A DNA stretch of 64,000 nt from Streptomyces sp. NRRL S-337 (GCF_000720175.1 NZ_JOIX01000003.1:124001-188000), one strand, 5' to 3'. Positions 30,927-39,663 are shown, numbered from the stretch's first letter. Notes: generated by a model from the letters alone, not told the origin. Made by a program: numbers and translations.

Positions 30927-31061
30927 ATGGCAAATAGCGCAGGTGCCACAGCAGTTGTGATCGGAATCGCCGCACTCGGCGTGGTCGCGGCGCTCGCCGT
31001 GCTGTGGGTGCTCAGCATCTTCGGGGCGATCTTCTTCGGCTGGGAGCCCCTGGGTCCGTGA
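30927..31061 (+). CDS. Single-span small membrane protein (44 aa)
   Basis: ATG 30927 follows AGGGGAGA with an 8-nt spacing. The product has one long hydrophobic stretch (residues about 8-38: Val, Ile, Ala, Leu, Trp, Phe) and a short polar end with GWEPLGP. Gene calling at this size is uncertain; the ribosome site and the clean transmembrane profile are the support. Confidence 0.5.
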   Translation: MANSAGATAVVIGIAALGVVAALAVLWVLSIFGAIFFGWEPLGP

Positions 31062-31118
31062 GCGGCCGAGGGGGGCGGCCGGGCAGCATCCTCCCCGCGA
31101 CCGCCTCCCTCCGCGGGG

Positions 31119-31676
31119 CTACCGCAACGCGGTGGCGATCAGCCCCCGGATCTCCTCCTCCAGAACGCCCCCGCCGCCCAGCAGACGGTCGAAGACCAGC
31201 CCGTCCACGCAGGCCAGCACGGTGAGCGTGCGGCCTTCGGCATCGGCCACGCCCTGCGCGGCCAGGAAGTCGCGCACGGTGTCCCGTCCGGCGTTCTCCC
31301 GCGGTACCAGGATCTCGCGCAGCTCGGGATGGCGCGCGCTCTCCAGGGCGCAGGCATAGCGCGCGAAGGACCGCTGCCGCCCTTCGCCCGTGAGCCGCTG
31401 CTCGACGAACCCGGCGATCTGCGCGGCCAGTTCGTCGGCGTCGCGCGGCACGGGCGTCTCTTCCCCCGCTCTCTGCAGCTCCGCCTGGTCGCGTGCGACG
31501 AGCCGCCGGACCAGCGCGGTGAGCAGCGCCTGCCGGGTGCGGTAGTACGCGGAGGTGGTACCCGGCGGCAGGTCCGCCGCGCGGTCCACGGCCCGGTGGG
31601 TCAGTCCTCGCATCCCGGCCTCGGCGAGCACCTCGATGGCGGCATCAGCGAGCACCGTACGTCGATCTGTGGTCAC
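31119..31676 (-). CDS. TetR-family repressor (185 aa)
   Basis: N-terminal TetR helix-turn-helix: RRTVLADAAIEVLAEAG, then GLTHRAVDRAADLPPGTT and SAYYRTR (residues about 5-50), followed by an all-helical ligand-binding part ending in VLACVDGLVFDRLLG. GTG start at 31676. The divergent monooxygenase gene starts 188 nt away, and two perfect palindromes lie between them, one immediately upstream of this start. The expected role is repression of itself and the monooxygenase until an aromatic or antibiotic-like ligand binds. Confidence 0.9.
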   Translation of the reverse strand: MTTDRRTVLADAAIEVLAEAGMRGLTHRAVDRAADLPPGTTSAYYRTRQALLTALVRRLVARDQAELQRAGEETPVPRDADELAAQIAGFVEQRLTGEGRQRSFARYACALESARHPELREILVPRENAGRDTVRDFLAAQGVADAEGRTLTVLACVDGLVFDRLLGGGGVLEEEIRGLIATALR

Positions 31677-31684
31677 CCCTCCTT

Positions 31685-31698
31685 TCTACACCTGTAGA
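31685..31698. promoter_or_regulatory. TetR operator-like palindrome 1
   Basis: TCTACACCTGTAGA: perfect 6+6 inverted repeat with a 2-nt centre, 9 nt upstream of the tetR start codon. Confidence 0.6.
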
Positions 31699-31713
31699 GG
31701 TGCGGGGTACGAT

Positions 31714-31731
31714 CTTCTACATCTGTAGAAG
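31714..31731. promoter_or_regulatory. TetR operator-like palindrome 2
   Basis: CTTCTACATCTGTAGAAG: perfect 8+8 inverted repeat with a 2-nt centre. It shares the TCTACA-N2-TGTAGA core with the other site, and the two centres are 31 bp apart, about three helical turns. A further half site TGTAGAAGC follows at 31740. Confidence 0.65.
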
Positions 31732-31863
31732 CCTGGCCTGTAGAAGCTGACAGAGGTCGACAGGGATCGACAGAGGTCGGAAGCGGCCAGCAGAGACCGG
31801 TAGAGGCCGGCAGCAGGCGTCTCCTGTCAGACCTGACCGGAGACGGGGAGAGAGGGGGCCGTT

Positions 31864-33021
31864 GTGGGCAGCAGTGCAGTGGTGGTCGGCGGAGGCATCG
31901 GCGGGCTGGCCGCGGCGATCGGCCTGCGCCGGATCGGCTGGGCGGTGACCGTCGTCGAACGCGCCCCGGCCCTCGACGACGCCGGCGCGGGCATCTCCCT
32001 GCACGCCAACGGCCTCCGCGCCCTGGACGCCCTCGGCGTCGGCGCAGCGGTACGCGCGGCCGCACGGCCCCAGTACGTCGGCGGCACCCGTACGCCGGAC
32101 GGAGGCCGGCTGGCCCGTATGGACGGCGTCGCGCTGGAGCGCGAACTGGGCAGCCCGATCGTCGGCATCCCGCGCGCCACGCTCCACCGGGTGCTTCGCG
32201 AGGCCCTGCCGCCCCAGTCACTCCGCATCGGCGCCGAGGTGACCTCCGTCGACCGCTCCGACCCGGCCCGGGTGCGGATACCGCTGGGGGAGACCCGGCT
32301 CGACGCGGATCTGGTCGTGGCCGCCGACGGCATCAACAGCCGGCTGCGCGGCCAGCTCTTCCCCGGCCACCCCGGCCCGGCGTACAGCGGCTCGACCGTA
32401 CTGCGTGCCATCACCGAGCACCCGGTCGAGCTGCGCACCGACTTCGAACTGACCTGGGGCCCGGGCGCCGAGTTCGGCCACATCGCCTTCACGGACGGCC
32501 GCGCCGAGTGGCATGCGGTCCTCAACTCGCCCGCCGGCGTGCGTTTTCCCGATCCGCTCGCCGAGCTGCGCCGCCGATTCGCCGACTGGCACGACCCCAT
32601 TCCGGCGCTGCTGGACGCCACCCGTCCCGAGGCCGTCCTGCACCACGACATCAACGAACTGGCCACCCCGCTGCCCACTTACGCGGTGGGTCGCATCGCC
32701 CTGCTCGGCGACGCGGCCCACGCCATGACCCCGAACCTCGGCCAGGGCGCCTGCCAGGCTCTGGAGGACGCGGCCACACTCGCCGCCGCCTTGGCCGCCG
32801 AGCCCGGCGTCGAGGCGGCGCTGACCCGCTACGACGCGGAACGCCGCCCCCGTAGCCAGTCCGTCGCCCGCGCGGCCCGCCAGGCCGGCCGTATGGGCCA
32901 GCAAATGACCCACCCCTTGGCCATCGCCCTGCGCAATACCGCACTCCGACTCGCCCCGTCCCGCGTCACCGTCCGCACCGTCCTGCGCCATGCCGACTGG
33001 ACGCCGCCGCGACTGCACTGA
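31864..33021 (+). CDS. FAD-dependent monooxygenase, salicylate-hydroxylase type (385 aa)
   Basis: Class A flavoprotein hydroxylase: N-terminal GGGIGGLAAAIGL dinucleotide-binding motif (residues about 8-20), the DG motif as VVAADGINSRLR (about 155-166) and the GD motif GDAAHAMTPNLGQGACQALEDA broken at residue about 285. Such enzymes use NAD(P)H and O2 to hydroxylate aromatic rings or polyketides. GTG start at 31864. Divergent from TetR with two operators between, so probably inducible. No other pathway genes accompany it. Confidence 0.9.
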   Translation: MGSSAVVVGGGIGGLAAAIGLRRIGWAVTVVERAPALDDAGAGISLHANGLRALDALGVGAAVRAAARPQYVGGTRTPDGGRLARMDGVALERELGSPIVGIPRATLHRVLREALPPQSLRIGAEVTSVDRSDPARVRIPLGETRLDADLVVAADGINSRLRGQLFPGHPGPAYSGSTVLRAITEHPVELRTDFELTWGPGAEFGHIAFTDGRAEWHAVLNSPAGVRFPDPLAELRRRFADWHDPIPALLDATRPEAVLHHDINELATPLPTYAVGRIALLGDAAHAMTPNLGQGACQALEDAATLAAALAAEPGVEAALTRYDAERRPRSQSVARAARQAGRMGQQMTHPLAIALRNTALRLAPSRVTVRTVLRHADWTPPRLH

Positions 33022-33022
33022 C

Positions 33023-33057
33023 GGGTACGTACGGATGCGCTCACGCGGTACGTACCG
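33023..33057 (+). terminator. Hairpin after the monooxygenase
   Basis: GGTACGTAC (33024-33032) pairs with GTACGTACC (33048-33056) across a 15-nt loop, directly after the stop codon. Confidence 0.5.
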
Positions 33058-33087
33058 AACGCGTAGCCCCCATGGCACCCGATGGAC

Positions 33088-33110
33088 TTGAGTCTCCAGT
33101 AAGGGGAGAC
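33088..33110 (+). promoter_or_regulatory. MerR-type operator/promoter upstream of the 33125 regulator
   Basis: TTGAGTCTCC followed by AGTAAGGGGAGAC: TCTCC and GGGGAGA form a dyad next to a TTGAGT -35-like box, as in promoters autoregulated by MerR/TipA-type activators. It ends 14 nt before the start codon, so the transcript would have a very short leader. Confidence 0.5.
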
Positions 33111-33124
33111 GCAAAGGTAAGGAC

Positions 33125-34162
33125 ATGCACGGCGACGACCTCCACTCCCACCACTCCGACGGTGACGGCCTCCACGGCGAAAGCCTCTGCGGCGACGGCC
33201 TCTACTCCATCGGTGAACTGGCCAGGCGCACCGGTCTCACGGTCAAGACCATCCGCTTCTACTCCGACCGCGGCATCGTGGCGCCGACCGACCGCAGCCC
33301 GGCCGGCTACCGCCGCTACGACACCACCGCCGTCGCCCGCCTGGAGCTCGTACGGACCCTGCGCGACCTGGGGCTGGATCTCGCCACCGTCCGCAAGGTG
33401 ATGGAACGCGAGGTCTCCCTCCCGGAGGTCGCCGCGGCACACGCCGAAGCCCTGTCCGTACAGATCCGCGTACTGCGGCTGCGGCACGCGGTGCTGACGG
33501 CGGTGGCCGAGCGCGGTTCCACACCCGAGGAGACCGAATCCATGCACAAGCTGTCCCAGCTCACCGAAGAGCAACGCCGAGACCTGATCGACGACTTCCT
33601 CAACGCCGTCTTCGGCGAGATCGACGCCCCTCCCCACCGTGGTCCTGAAATAAGCCCCGCCGGCACGGAATTCACGGCGATCGTGCGCTCGATGACCCCT
33701 GAGCTGCCCGACGACCCGCACGCCGAGCAGGTCCGGGCCTGGGTGGAACTCGCCGAACTGTCCCTGGACACGGACTTCCGGGCGACGGTGCGCCGGATGG
33801 TCGAGGAGTACTCCGCCGAGCAGCCCGGTGCCGCCGTGGGCCCGCGCCCCGACCTGGCCGCGGAGGTCCGCGCGTACGTCGGTCCGGCGCTGGCCGCGGG
33901 CATCGACCCGGCCGCGCCCCAAGCCGATCCGACCGTCGCGGCCCTCACGGCCCGCTACGCGACCGTGTTGGGCCGTCCTGACACCCCTGAGGACACGCCC
34001 TTGGTCCACCGCCGACTGCTGCACCGTCTGGAATCCATGAACGACCCTCGCAGGGACCGCTACTTCCAGCTGCTCGCGGCGATCAACGGCTGGCCGGCCC
34101 CGGAGGCCCTGGCGCCGGTGCTCGACTGGTCCGTCCGGGCGCTGCGACTCCGGACCTGCTGA
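33125..34162 (+). CDS. MerR-family regulator with His/Cys-rich N terminus and large sensor domain (345 aa)
   Basis: MerR winged helix at residues about 26-95 (YSIGELARRTGLTVKTIRFY, then GYRRYDTT), followed by a coiled coil and a 200-residue helical C-terminal domain of unknown ligand. Before the DNA-binding part lies an unusual 25-residue extension with seven histidines/cysteines (MHGDDLHSHHSDGDGLHGE region). ATG 33125 is supported by AAGGTAAGGA 3 nt upstream; the extension is therefore probably translated. Likely autoregulated through the dyad at 33088-33110. The ligand is unknown; a metal is possible from the His-rich tail. Confidence 0.88.
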   Translation: MHGDDLHSHHSDGDGLHGESLCGDGLYSIGELARRTGLTVKTIRFYSDRGIVAPTDRSPAGYRRYDTTAVARLELVRTLRDLGLDLATVRKVMEREVSLPEVAAAHAEALSVQIRVLRLRHAVLTAVAERGSTPEETESMHKLSQLTEEQRRDLIDDFLNAVFGEIDAPPHRGPEISPAGTEFTAIVRSMTPELPDDPHAEQVRAWVELAELSLDTDFRATVRRMVEEYSAEQPGAAVGPRPDLAAEVRAYVGPALAAGIDPAAPQADPTVAALTARYATVLGRPDTPEDTPLVHRRLLHRLESMNDPRRDRYFQLLAAINGWPAPEALAPVLDWSVRALRLRTC

Positions 34163-34266
34163 TGATGACGGGGCACCCACGGTCTGCAGCGTCTCGAACG
34201 GCTCAGGCAACCGAAGTTGAGACTAGAATCGTCTGATCATCTTGCTTCGACCAGTGACGAGGGACC

Positions 34267-34863
34267 ATGTTCGAGGAGCGGCTCGCAGAGTTTTCCCGTG
34301 AGCGTCTGGACGGCCGGCCCCTCCCCGACGATCTGCGCACCATGCTGGTGGCGCAGTGGGAGGGTCGTAGCGGCCTCTGTCGCTTTCTCGACCTGACGTT
34401 CCTGGAGCCCGGGCAGCTCAACCCGCTCCTCGACACCAGCTACCTCAGCGAAGCGGAACTCGCCGACCCGGAGATGCAGGCCGTCAACGCCGCCTCCGCG
34501 GAAATGGCCAAGTACGTCAAGATCGTCGCGGAGGGCGGCAAGGGCTGGATCGGCTACTGGCTGCACCCCGACGAGCCCGCGGACCGTCCTTGGCCCGTCA
34601 TCGAGCTCGACACCGAGTTCTCGTACTGGGGGATGGTGGGCAGCACCCTGGCCGAAGCCTGCCTCGCCGAGCACGTCCAGTACCAGGACGAGGCCGACGA
34701 ACAAGTCGCCTTCTCCCGTCTGTCCGCACGGCTCGCCGAGCTCGGTGTGACCCTCGGCGTGCAGGACTACGACGCCCTGTATGAGCCCGAGTTGACGGTG
34801 GATCCGGAGCAACTCACCGACGAGCTCATCGGTAGCGAGCGCGCGAGGCGCGGCCTGGTCTGA
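34267..34863 (+). CDS. Hypothetical protein (198 aa)
   Basis: An acidic soluble protein with no signal peptide or membrane segment. ATG 34267 follows the GAGGGA ribosome site. It has a Trp-rich centre (GWIGYWLHPDEPADRPWPVIELDTEFSYWGM region, residues about 98-128) reminiscent in style of SMI1/KNR4-like or SUKH immunity proteins, but no diagnostic motif was found. A TAGAAT -10-like hexamer sits at 34222-34227. Confidence 0.7.
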   Translation: MFEERLAEFSRERLDGRPLPDDLRTMLVAQWEGRSGLCRFLDLTFLEPGQLNPLLDTSYLSEAELADPEMQAVNAASAEMAKYVKIVAEGGKGWIGYWLHPDEPADRPWPVIELDTEFSYWGMVGSTLAEACLAEHVQYQDEADEQVAFSRLSARLAELGVTLGVQDYDALYEPELTVDPEQLTDELIGSERARRGLV

Positions 34864-34889
34864 GTGCCGCGAGGCCTCGGGAGGCCGGG

Positions 34890-35287
34890 CTATTCGCCCC
34901 GCTTGTCGGCCCGGCGGGTGGCCACCGTGTCGCAGAGCCGCCAGCCGTCCAGCTCCTCGGTCAGCGGATCGTCGGGCCGCCAGCCCTTGGACAGGGCCTC
35001 GTCGAGGAAGGCGCGTGCGGTCCCCGGCTCGTGCAGGTTCAGCAGGGGGCCGTTGGCGGTGCCGACCGCACCGGAAGGCATGACGTAGCCGTCCGGGACG
35101 AGTCTGTAGGGGCCGCTCCGGAAGTGGATGTGCAGCCGGCCGGGTGCCTTGAACAGGCGGAGGACGAGGATCTCGCAGCAGCCGTGGTACCGGCCGTTGC
35201 CCACGGCGTCGTGGACGTGGGCAACGACCACAGGAAGGTTCGGCCGTCGACGACGAGGCGGCGGGCTGTCTTTTCACTGCGCGGCAT
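34890..35287 (-). pseudogene. Conserved hypothetical gene broken by a one-base frameshift
   Basis: Two overlapping minus-strand frames together make one protein. The upstream frame starts at ATG 35287 (MPRSEKTARRLVVDGRTFLWS) and the downstream frame carries on with AHVHDAVGNGRYHGCCEI and continues to the stop at 34890. The switch falls near 35222-35235, where adding one base after the Trp-Ser-Leu codons restores a continuous product of about 132 residues. The joined protein resembles a small conserved Streptomyces family, from memory only. Either a real recent mutation or a sequencing error in a GC-rich run. An isolated 113-residue product starting inside the gene would lack the conserved N terminus. 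Confidence 0.55.
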
Positions 35288-35723
35288 CGGCAGACGGTAG
35301 CCGCGTCCGGGTGCCGGCTCACCGACGGTCAATCCTCAAATGGAGATTGGAAATCCACTTCCATTACGCGTGGGGGCGCAACGGGGGATGTGGCAACTGG
35401 GCGCCGGGGAAGTGCCTCTGATCTGCACATTGCCGCTCCATTCAAAATGTTGAGCACTGAAGAACATTTGGAATGTCAAATTCCGGACGGTCGGAACCTG
35501 GTGGAAACGCCCCTAGTCGAAAAAATGTCCTGTACGAACCCTGCTGGCGTGTGGCACCATTTGAGCGTCGCGGACTCGGGGGACAAGTAGGCGACAAACG
35601 GGGGGAAACCATCTTCTGCATGTCTGCGTATTGACCGGGCGCAGTGAGCACGCCCATGGGTTCTCGCAACTTCGGCCTGGGCCGCGCAATCTGCGTGCCC
35701 GCACTCAACAGTGTTGGATTTCC
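35288..35723. other. Non-coding leader before the diaminopropionate operon
   Basis: A 436-nt stretch with clearly lower GC than its surroundings and no convincing ORF. It contains overlapping dyads at 35464-35484 and an ATGGA...TCCAT inverted repeat near 35341-35365. It probably holds the promoter and control sites of the operon that starts at 35724. No DmdR/Fur-like iron box was recognised. Confidence 0.5.
35464..35484. promoter_or_regulatory. Overlapping inverted repeats in the leader
   Basis: ACATTTGGAATGT (35464-35476) and GGAATGTCAAATTCC (35470-35484) overlap, each with a 5-bp arm. A regulator or RNA fold could use them alternately. Function not known. Confidence 0.3.
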
Positions 35724-36707
35724 GTGATAGCAGAAGAAATTTATGATCTGGTATTGGATGACTTGTTCATCCGGGCCGATCATCTCGTACCTGGAAGTTC
35801 AGTCTTCCTCAAACTCGAGGGCCTCAATCCGGCAGGCTCGGTCAAGCTCAAGACGGCCAACGCCCTGGTGGCCCAGGCCGAGGACTCGGGACGTGAATTT
35901 CCGCGTACCCGCCTCATCGAATCGACCTCGGGGAATCTCGGCGTGGCCCTCGCCATGGTCTGTGCGGCCAAGGGGTACCGCCTGACCTGTGTGACGGACC
36001 CCAATGCCAACGCGCAGTCCGTGCGGCTGATGCAGGCGCTCGGCGCAGAGGTCGTCGTCATCGACATCCGCGACGGCAACGGCGGTTATCTGCAGTCCCG
36101 CATCAACTACATCCGCGACCGCCTGGCATGCGAACCCGACACGTACTGGCTGAACCAGTACGCGAATCCGGCCGGCCCCCAGGTGCACCGTGACCGCACC
36201 GGGCGCTCCATCCTGGACGAGATCGGCCATGTCGACTACGCCTTCATCGGGGCCGGCACGACCGGGACCCTGATGGGGTGTGCGGAGTACTTCCGGCAGC
36301 ACAGCCCGGCCACCCGGATCATCGCCGTCGACGCCGTCGGCTCGGTGTCCTTCGGCGGCCCACCCGCCCGGCGCCACATCCCCGGACTCGGTACCAGCCG
36401 GCGTCCCGAAATCCTCGACGAGCGCCGCATCGACGAAGTCGTCATGGTGCCCGAAGCGGATGCCGTGGAAATGTGCCGGATGCTGGCCGAAGAACGCGGG
36501 ATGCTGCTCGGCGGATCCAGCGGAACGGTGCTGTCCGCCGTACGCGCCAAGGCCAAGGAAATCCCCGAGGGAAGCGTCGTGGTCGCCCTTTCACCGGACT
36601 TCGGTGAACGCTATCTGGAGACGATCTACAACGACTCCTGGGTGGCCGCCCGCTGGCCCGAACTCATCTGCTCGGAAATTTCAGAAGTTTCTCAGGCCGG
36701 CGCCTGA
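35724..36707 (+). CDS. sbnA: SbnA-like 2,3-diaminopropionate biosynthesis enzyme (PLP, 327 aa)
   Basis: Cysteine-synthase-fold PLP enzyme. In the SbnA family it condenses O-phospho-L-serine with L-glutamate to N-(1-amino-1-carboxyethyl)-glutamate type intermediate, the first step to L-2,3-diaminopropionate. Visible motifs: NPAGSVK with the Schiff-base lysine at residue 41, the STSGN loop (about 71-75), and GAGTTGTL phosphate-binding loop (about 176-183). The GTG at 35724 was preferred over a TTG at 35631 because it aligns the N terminus with the family and keeps the usual length. First gene of a five-gene operon, with SbnB 17 nt downstream. The pairing with an SbnB homologue is what separates it from ordinary cysteine synthase. 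Confidence 0.9.
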   Translation: MIAEEIYDLVLDDLFIRADHLVPGSSVFLKLEGLNPAGSVKLKTANALVAQAEDSGREFPRTRLIESTSGNLGVALAMVCAAKGYRLTCVTDPNANAQSVRLMQALGAEVVVIDIRDGNGGYLQSRINYIRDRLACEPDTYWLNQYANPAGPQVHRDRTGRSILDEIGHVDYAFIGAGTTGTLMGCAEYFRQHSPATRIIAVDAVGSVSFGGPPARRHIPGLGTSRRPEILDERRIDEVVMVPEADAVEMCRMLAEERGMLLGGSSGTVLSAVRAKAKEIPEGSVVVALSPDFGERYLETIYNDSWVAARWPELICSEISEVSQAGA

Positions 36708-36724
36708 GGAGAGGTGTGTTTTTC

Positions 36725-37726
36725 ATGTTCGACTTCGACGTGGTGGCGGGCGAGACCGTACGCGAGATCCTGAGCGACCGGCGGGCCGAGGTCCTCGGCA
36801 TCGTCAGCCAGGCATATCGCAGCCATGAGGCCGGGGAAAGCATCAACCCCGACAGCTATTTCCTCCGGTTCCCGGAGAAGCCCGACTCCCGGATCATCGC
36901 GCTGCCCGCCTATCTCGGCGCCGACGTCCAGCTCGCGGGCATCAAGTGGATCGCCAGCTTCCCCAAGAACACCCAGGTCGGGAAGCCCCGCGCCTCGGCC
37001 GTGCTCCTCCTCAACGACTACGAGACCGGCTACCCGATCGCGTGCCTGGAAGCCGCGAACATCAGCGCCGCCCGCACCGCCGCGTCCGCCGCGGTGGCCG
37101 CAACCACCCTGCGCCCGGGCGGCTTCGAGGGCACGCGGATCGCGATCGTCGGCGGCGGTGTCATCGCCCGCAACATCTGCGACTACCTCCACGCCGCCGG
37201 CGCCACCCCGGACGCCTACCTCGTGCACGACCTCCACGAGGAGTCGGGCCAGTCCCTCGTCGACCATCTGCGCACCACCCAGCAGCGCCCCGCCTCGTTC
37301 ACCGCCGACCTGGGCACGGCGCTGGAGGCCGAGACCGTGGTCTTCGCCACCACCGCACTGGAGCCGTACGTCACCACGCCGTTCAAGCCCGGCCAGCTCG
37401 TGCTGAACATCTCGCTGCGGGACCTCGCGCCCGAGGTGGTACTGGCGGCGGACAACGTCTTCGATGACGTCGACCACTGCATGAAGGCCAACACCTCACC
37501 GCACCTCGCGGAGCAGCTGACCGGTTCGCGGGACTTCGTGACCGGCACCCTCGCGGGCGTCCTGAACGGCGATGTGGCGGTGTCCGGGCAACGGCCGGTG
37601 ATCTTCTCGCCGTTCGGCCTCGGCGTCCTCGACCTGGCCGTCGGCGCGTACGTCCTGCAGCGGGCCCGGGAAGCCGGCTCGGCCATCGCGGTCCCCAACT
37701 TCTTCGGGGAGACCAGTCGGTGGTGA
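36725..37726 (+). CDS. sbnB: SbnB-like dehydrogenase for 2,3-diaminopropionate (333 aa)
   Basis: Ornithine-cyclodeaminase/mu-crystallin fold. In the SbnB family it oxidatively splits the SbnA product with NAD+ to give L-2,3-diaminopropionate and 2-oxoglutarate. Visible: substrate-binding part with ALPAYLGADVQLAGIKW (residues about 60-76) and FPKN, then the Rossmann motif IAIVGGGVIARNI (about 139-151). ATG 36725 has GAGGAGAGG 10 nt upstream. Its stop overlaps the next gene by 4 nt (GTGA). Together with the upstream gene it forms the known two-enzyme route to the amino acid. Confidence 0.9.
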   Translation: MFDFDVVAGETVREILSDRRAEVLGIVSQAYRSHEAGESINPDSYFLRFPEKPDSRIIALPAYLGADVQLAGIKWIASFPKNTQVGKPRASAVLLLNDYETGYPIACLEAANISAARTAASAAVAATTLRPGGFEGTRIAIVGGGVIARNICDYLHAAGATPDAYLVHDLHEESGQSLVDHLRTTQQRPASFTADLGTALEAETVVFATTALEPYVTTPFKPGQLVLNISLRDLAPEVVLAADNVFDDVDHCMKANTSPHLAEQLTGSRDFVTGTLAGVLNGDVAVSGQRPVIFSPFGLGVLDLAVGAYVLQRAREAGSAIAVPNFFGETSRW

Positions 37727-39663
37727 CCACGGAGCAGTACACCGAACACGCACAGCGCGCGAAGGCCCCGTCGGCCACCCCGGCCGGCTCCTGGGAGGCC
37801 GAACGGCCCGCCACCCTCGCGATCGTCGGGGCCGGATCGCGCGGACTGGGCATCGTGGAGCGGCTCGTCAGCCAGTGCCTGGCGGAGCCCTTCCCGGTCA
37901 CCGTCCACCTCGTGGACCCCCAGCCCCTCGGCCCCGGTTTCCACCTCCCCGAGCAGCCCGACCACCTCCTGCTCAACACCGTGTGCGCGCAGATCACCGC
38001 CTTCGCGGACGACGCGATGGTGGACGGCCCCACGCGTATCGGCGGCCCTTCCCTGTACACCTGGTGCCAGGAGAGGGACCTGCGGCTGGGCGCGGACGGC
38101 TACACCGTACGGGCGGGGGACGGACGGCAGATCCGGCCCAACGACTTCCTGCCCCGGAGGCTGCTGAGCGAATACCTCACCTGGGCGGCCGAACGCATCG
38201 TCGCCGCCGCACCGCCCTGCTTCGCCCTGATACGGCATGCCACCACGGCCACCGACATCCGTCCCGGCGAAGACGGCGGGGAGGTCGTGCTCCTCGACGA
38301 CGGCACCCACCTGGAGGCCGACGCGGTCTTCGTGACCGTCGGCCACCACACCCTCCACCTCCCGGCCGCCTCCCGGCCCGAACCGCCCGCCGGACCCGGC
38401 CTGATCACCCTCCCCTACCCGCTGCCCACCGCCCTGGACAGCATCGGCCCCGGCGACGACGTCGCCGTGCTGGGCATGGGGCTGACCGCCATGGACGTGA
38501 TCGCCAGCCTGACGCTGGGCCGTGGCGGCCGGCACGAGCCGGCGGACGACGGCGGGCGGCTGCGTTACGTACCGAGCGGCCGCGAGCCGCGGATCGTGCT
38601 GGTCAACCGTTCCGGGATGCCCTCGCGCAGCCGGCCGCACCTCAACCCGGGCCGGACCCGCCTCGCGCCCCTGGCCCTGACCACGGACCGGATCGAGACC
38701 CTGCGCCGCCGGCGTGCCGACGGTCGGCTCAACTTCCTCGACGACGTACTGCCGTTGGTCGAGGCCGAGATGGAACTGACCTACTACCGCACCGTCCTGG
38801 CCGGTAGGACGGGCGACGTCACGGGCGCGGGCGCCGAGTTCGCCCACCGGGTGGCCACCTCGGGCGTCGACCGGGCGCTGGCCGCCGCACGGGAGGAGTT
38901 CGGGCCGTACCCGCTGCACGGCGTACTGACCGAGGAAGCCGCCGACCGGCAATGGGCCGACGCGGAGGCGTACGCCGAGTGGTTCGCCGCCCGGGTCGCG
39001 GACGACCTGGCCGAGGCCCGCGAAGGGCTGGGCGTCAGCCCCGTCAAGGAAGCCCTGGAGGTGCTGCGCGACCACCGCGACGTCCTCCGGGCCGTCATCG
39101 ACCCGCCGGGTGTCGACGACCCCTCGTTGGACCACTTCTTCGGTGAGTTCAACTCCGCCGTCAACCGGCTGGTGATCGGCCCGCAGCTGGACCGGTCGGC
39201 GGAACTGCTGTCGTTGCTGGACGCCGGAGTCCTCCGGCTCGGCCCCGGACCGCGCCCGAAGGTCATCGCGCCGAGCGGCCAGGGCCCCTGGCGCCTGGAG
39301 TCCACCTGCCTGGCCGTCCCGGAGAGCGTCGAGGTCGGACACGTCGTGCACGCCCATGTCGCCGAGCCGAGCGCGGACCGGCTGCCCGCCTCGCTGCTGG
39401 GCCGGCTCGTCGCAGCCGGCCGCGTCACCACCCTGGCCCGGCGCGGCACCCGGGTCACCGGACTCCACGTCACCCGCGAGGGACAAGGCATCGGCCCCGC
39501 CGGGGAGGTACGGCCCACGCTGTTCTTCCTCGGCCCGCACACCGAGGGGTCCAGCTACTACAACCACTACGTCCCCTCGCCCGGCGCGCCGTCCCGCGCG
39601 CTGAAGGACGCCGAACTCGCCCTCCGCACCGCCCTGCCGGCCCTGACCAAGAGGACATCATGA
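37723..39663 (+). CDS. FAD/NAD(P)-binding protein, PF13454-like (646 aa)
   Basis: N-terminal dinucleotide fold LAIVGAGSRGLGIVERL (residues about 27-44), a second nucleotide-binding region VAVLGMGLTAMDVIASL (about 247-263), and a C-terminal segment LGPHTEGSSYYNHYVPSPG. This matches large FAD/NAD(P)-binding proteins of the NAD_binding_9 type, mostly uncharacterised and only distantly like flavin N-hydroxylases. Start GTG 37723 in the GTGA overlap with sbnB; GTG 37720 is possible. Being locked into the diaminopropionate operon suggests it oxidises diaminopropionate or something made from it, for example N-oxidation or dehydrogenation. This is inference. Confidence 0.75.
   Translation: MTTEQYTEHAQRAKAPSATPAGSWEAERPATLAIVGAGSRGLGIVERLVSQCLAEPFPVTVHLVDPQPLGPGFHLPEQPDHLLLNTVCAQITAFADDAMVDGPTRIGGPSLYTWCQERDLRLGADGYTVRAGDGRQIRPNDFLPRRLLSEYLTWAAERIVAAAPPCFALIRHATTATDIRPGEDGGEVVLLDDGTHLEADAVFVTVGHHTLHLPAASRPEPPAGPGLITLPYPLPTALDSIGPGDDVAVLGMGLTAMDVIASLTLGRGGRHEPADDGGRLRYVPSGREPRIVLVNRSGMPSRSRPHLNPGRTRLAPLALTTDRIETLRRRRADGRLNFLDDVLPLVEAEMELTYYRTVLAGRTGDVTGAGAEFAHRVATSGVDRALAAAREEFGPYPLHGVLTEEAADRQWADAEAYAEWFAARVADDLAEAREGLGVSPVKEALEVLRDHRDVLRAVIDPPGVDDPSLDHFFGEFNSAVNRLVIGPQLDRSAELLSLLDAGVLRLGPGPRPKVIAPSGQGPWRLESTCLAVPESVEVGHVVHAHVAEPSADRLPASLLGRLVAAGRVTTLARRGTRVTGLHVTREGQGIGPAGEVRPTLFFLGPHTEGSSYYNHYVPSPGAPSRALKDAELALRTALPALTKRTS

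Noticed and set aside
31080..31700. Plus-strand ORFs opposite tetR
   Set aside because: The minus-strand TetR fold explains the sequence.
35330..35723. Iron-box (DmdR/Fur type) upstream of the SbnA-like gene
   Set aside because: Staphylococcal sbn genes are Fur-controlled, but no TTAGGTTAGG-like palindrome is present here, and no siderophore synthetase of that type is nearby.
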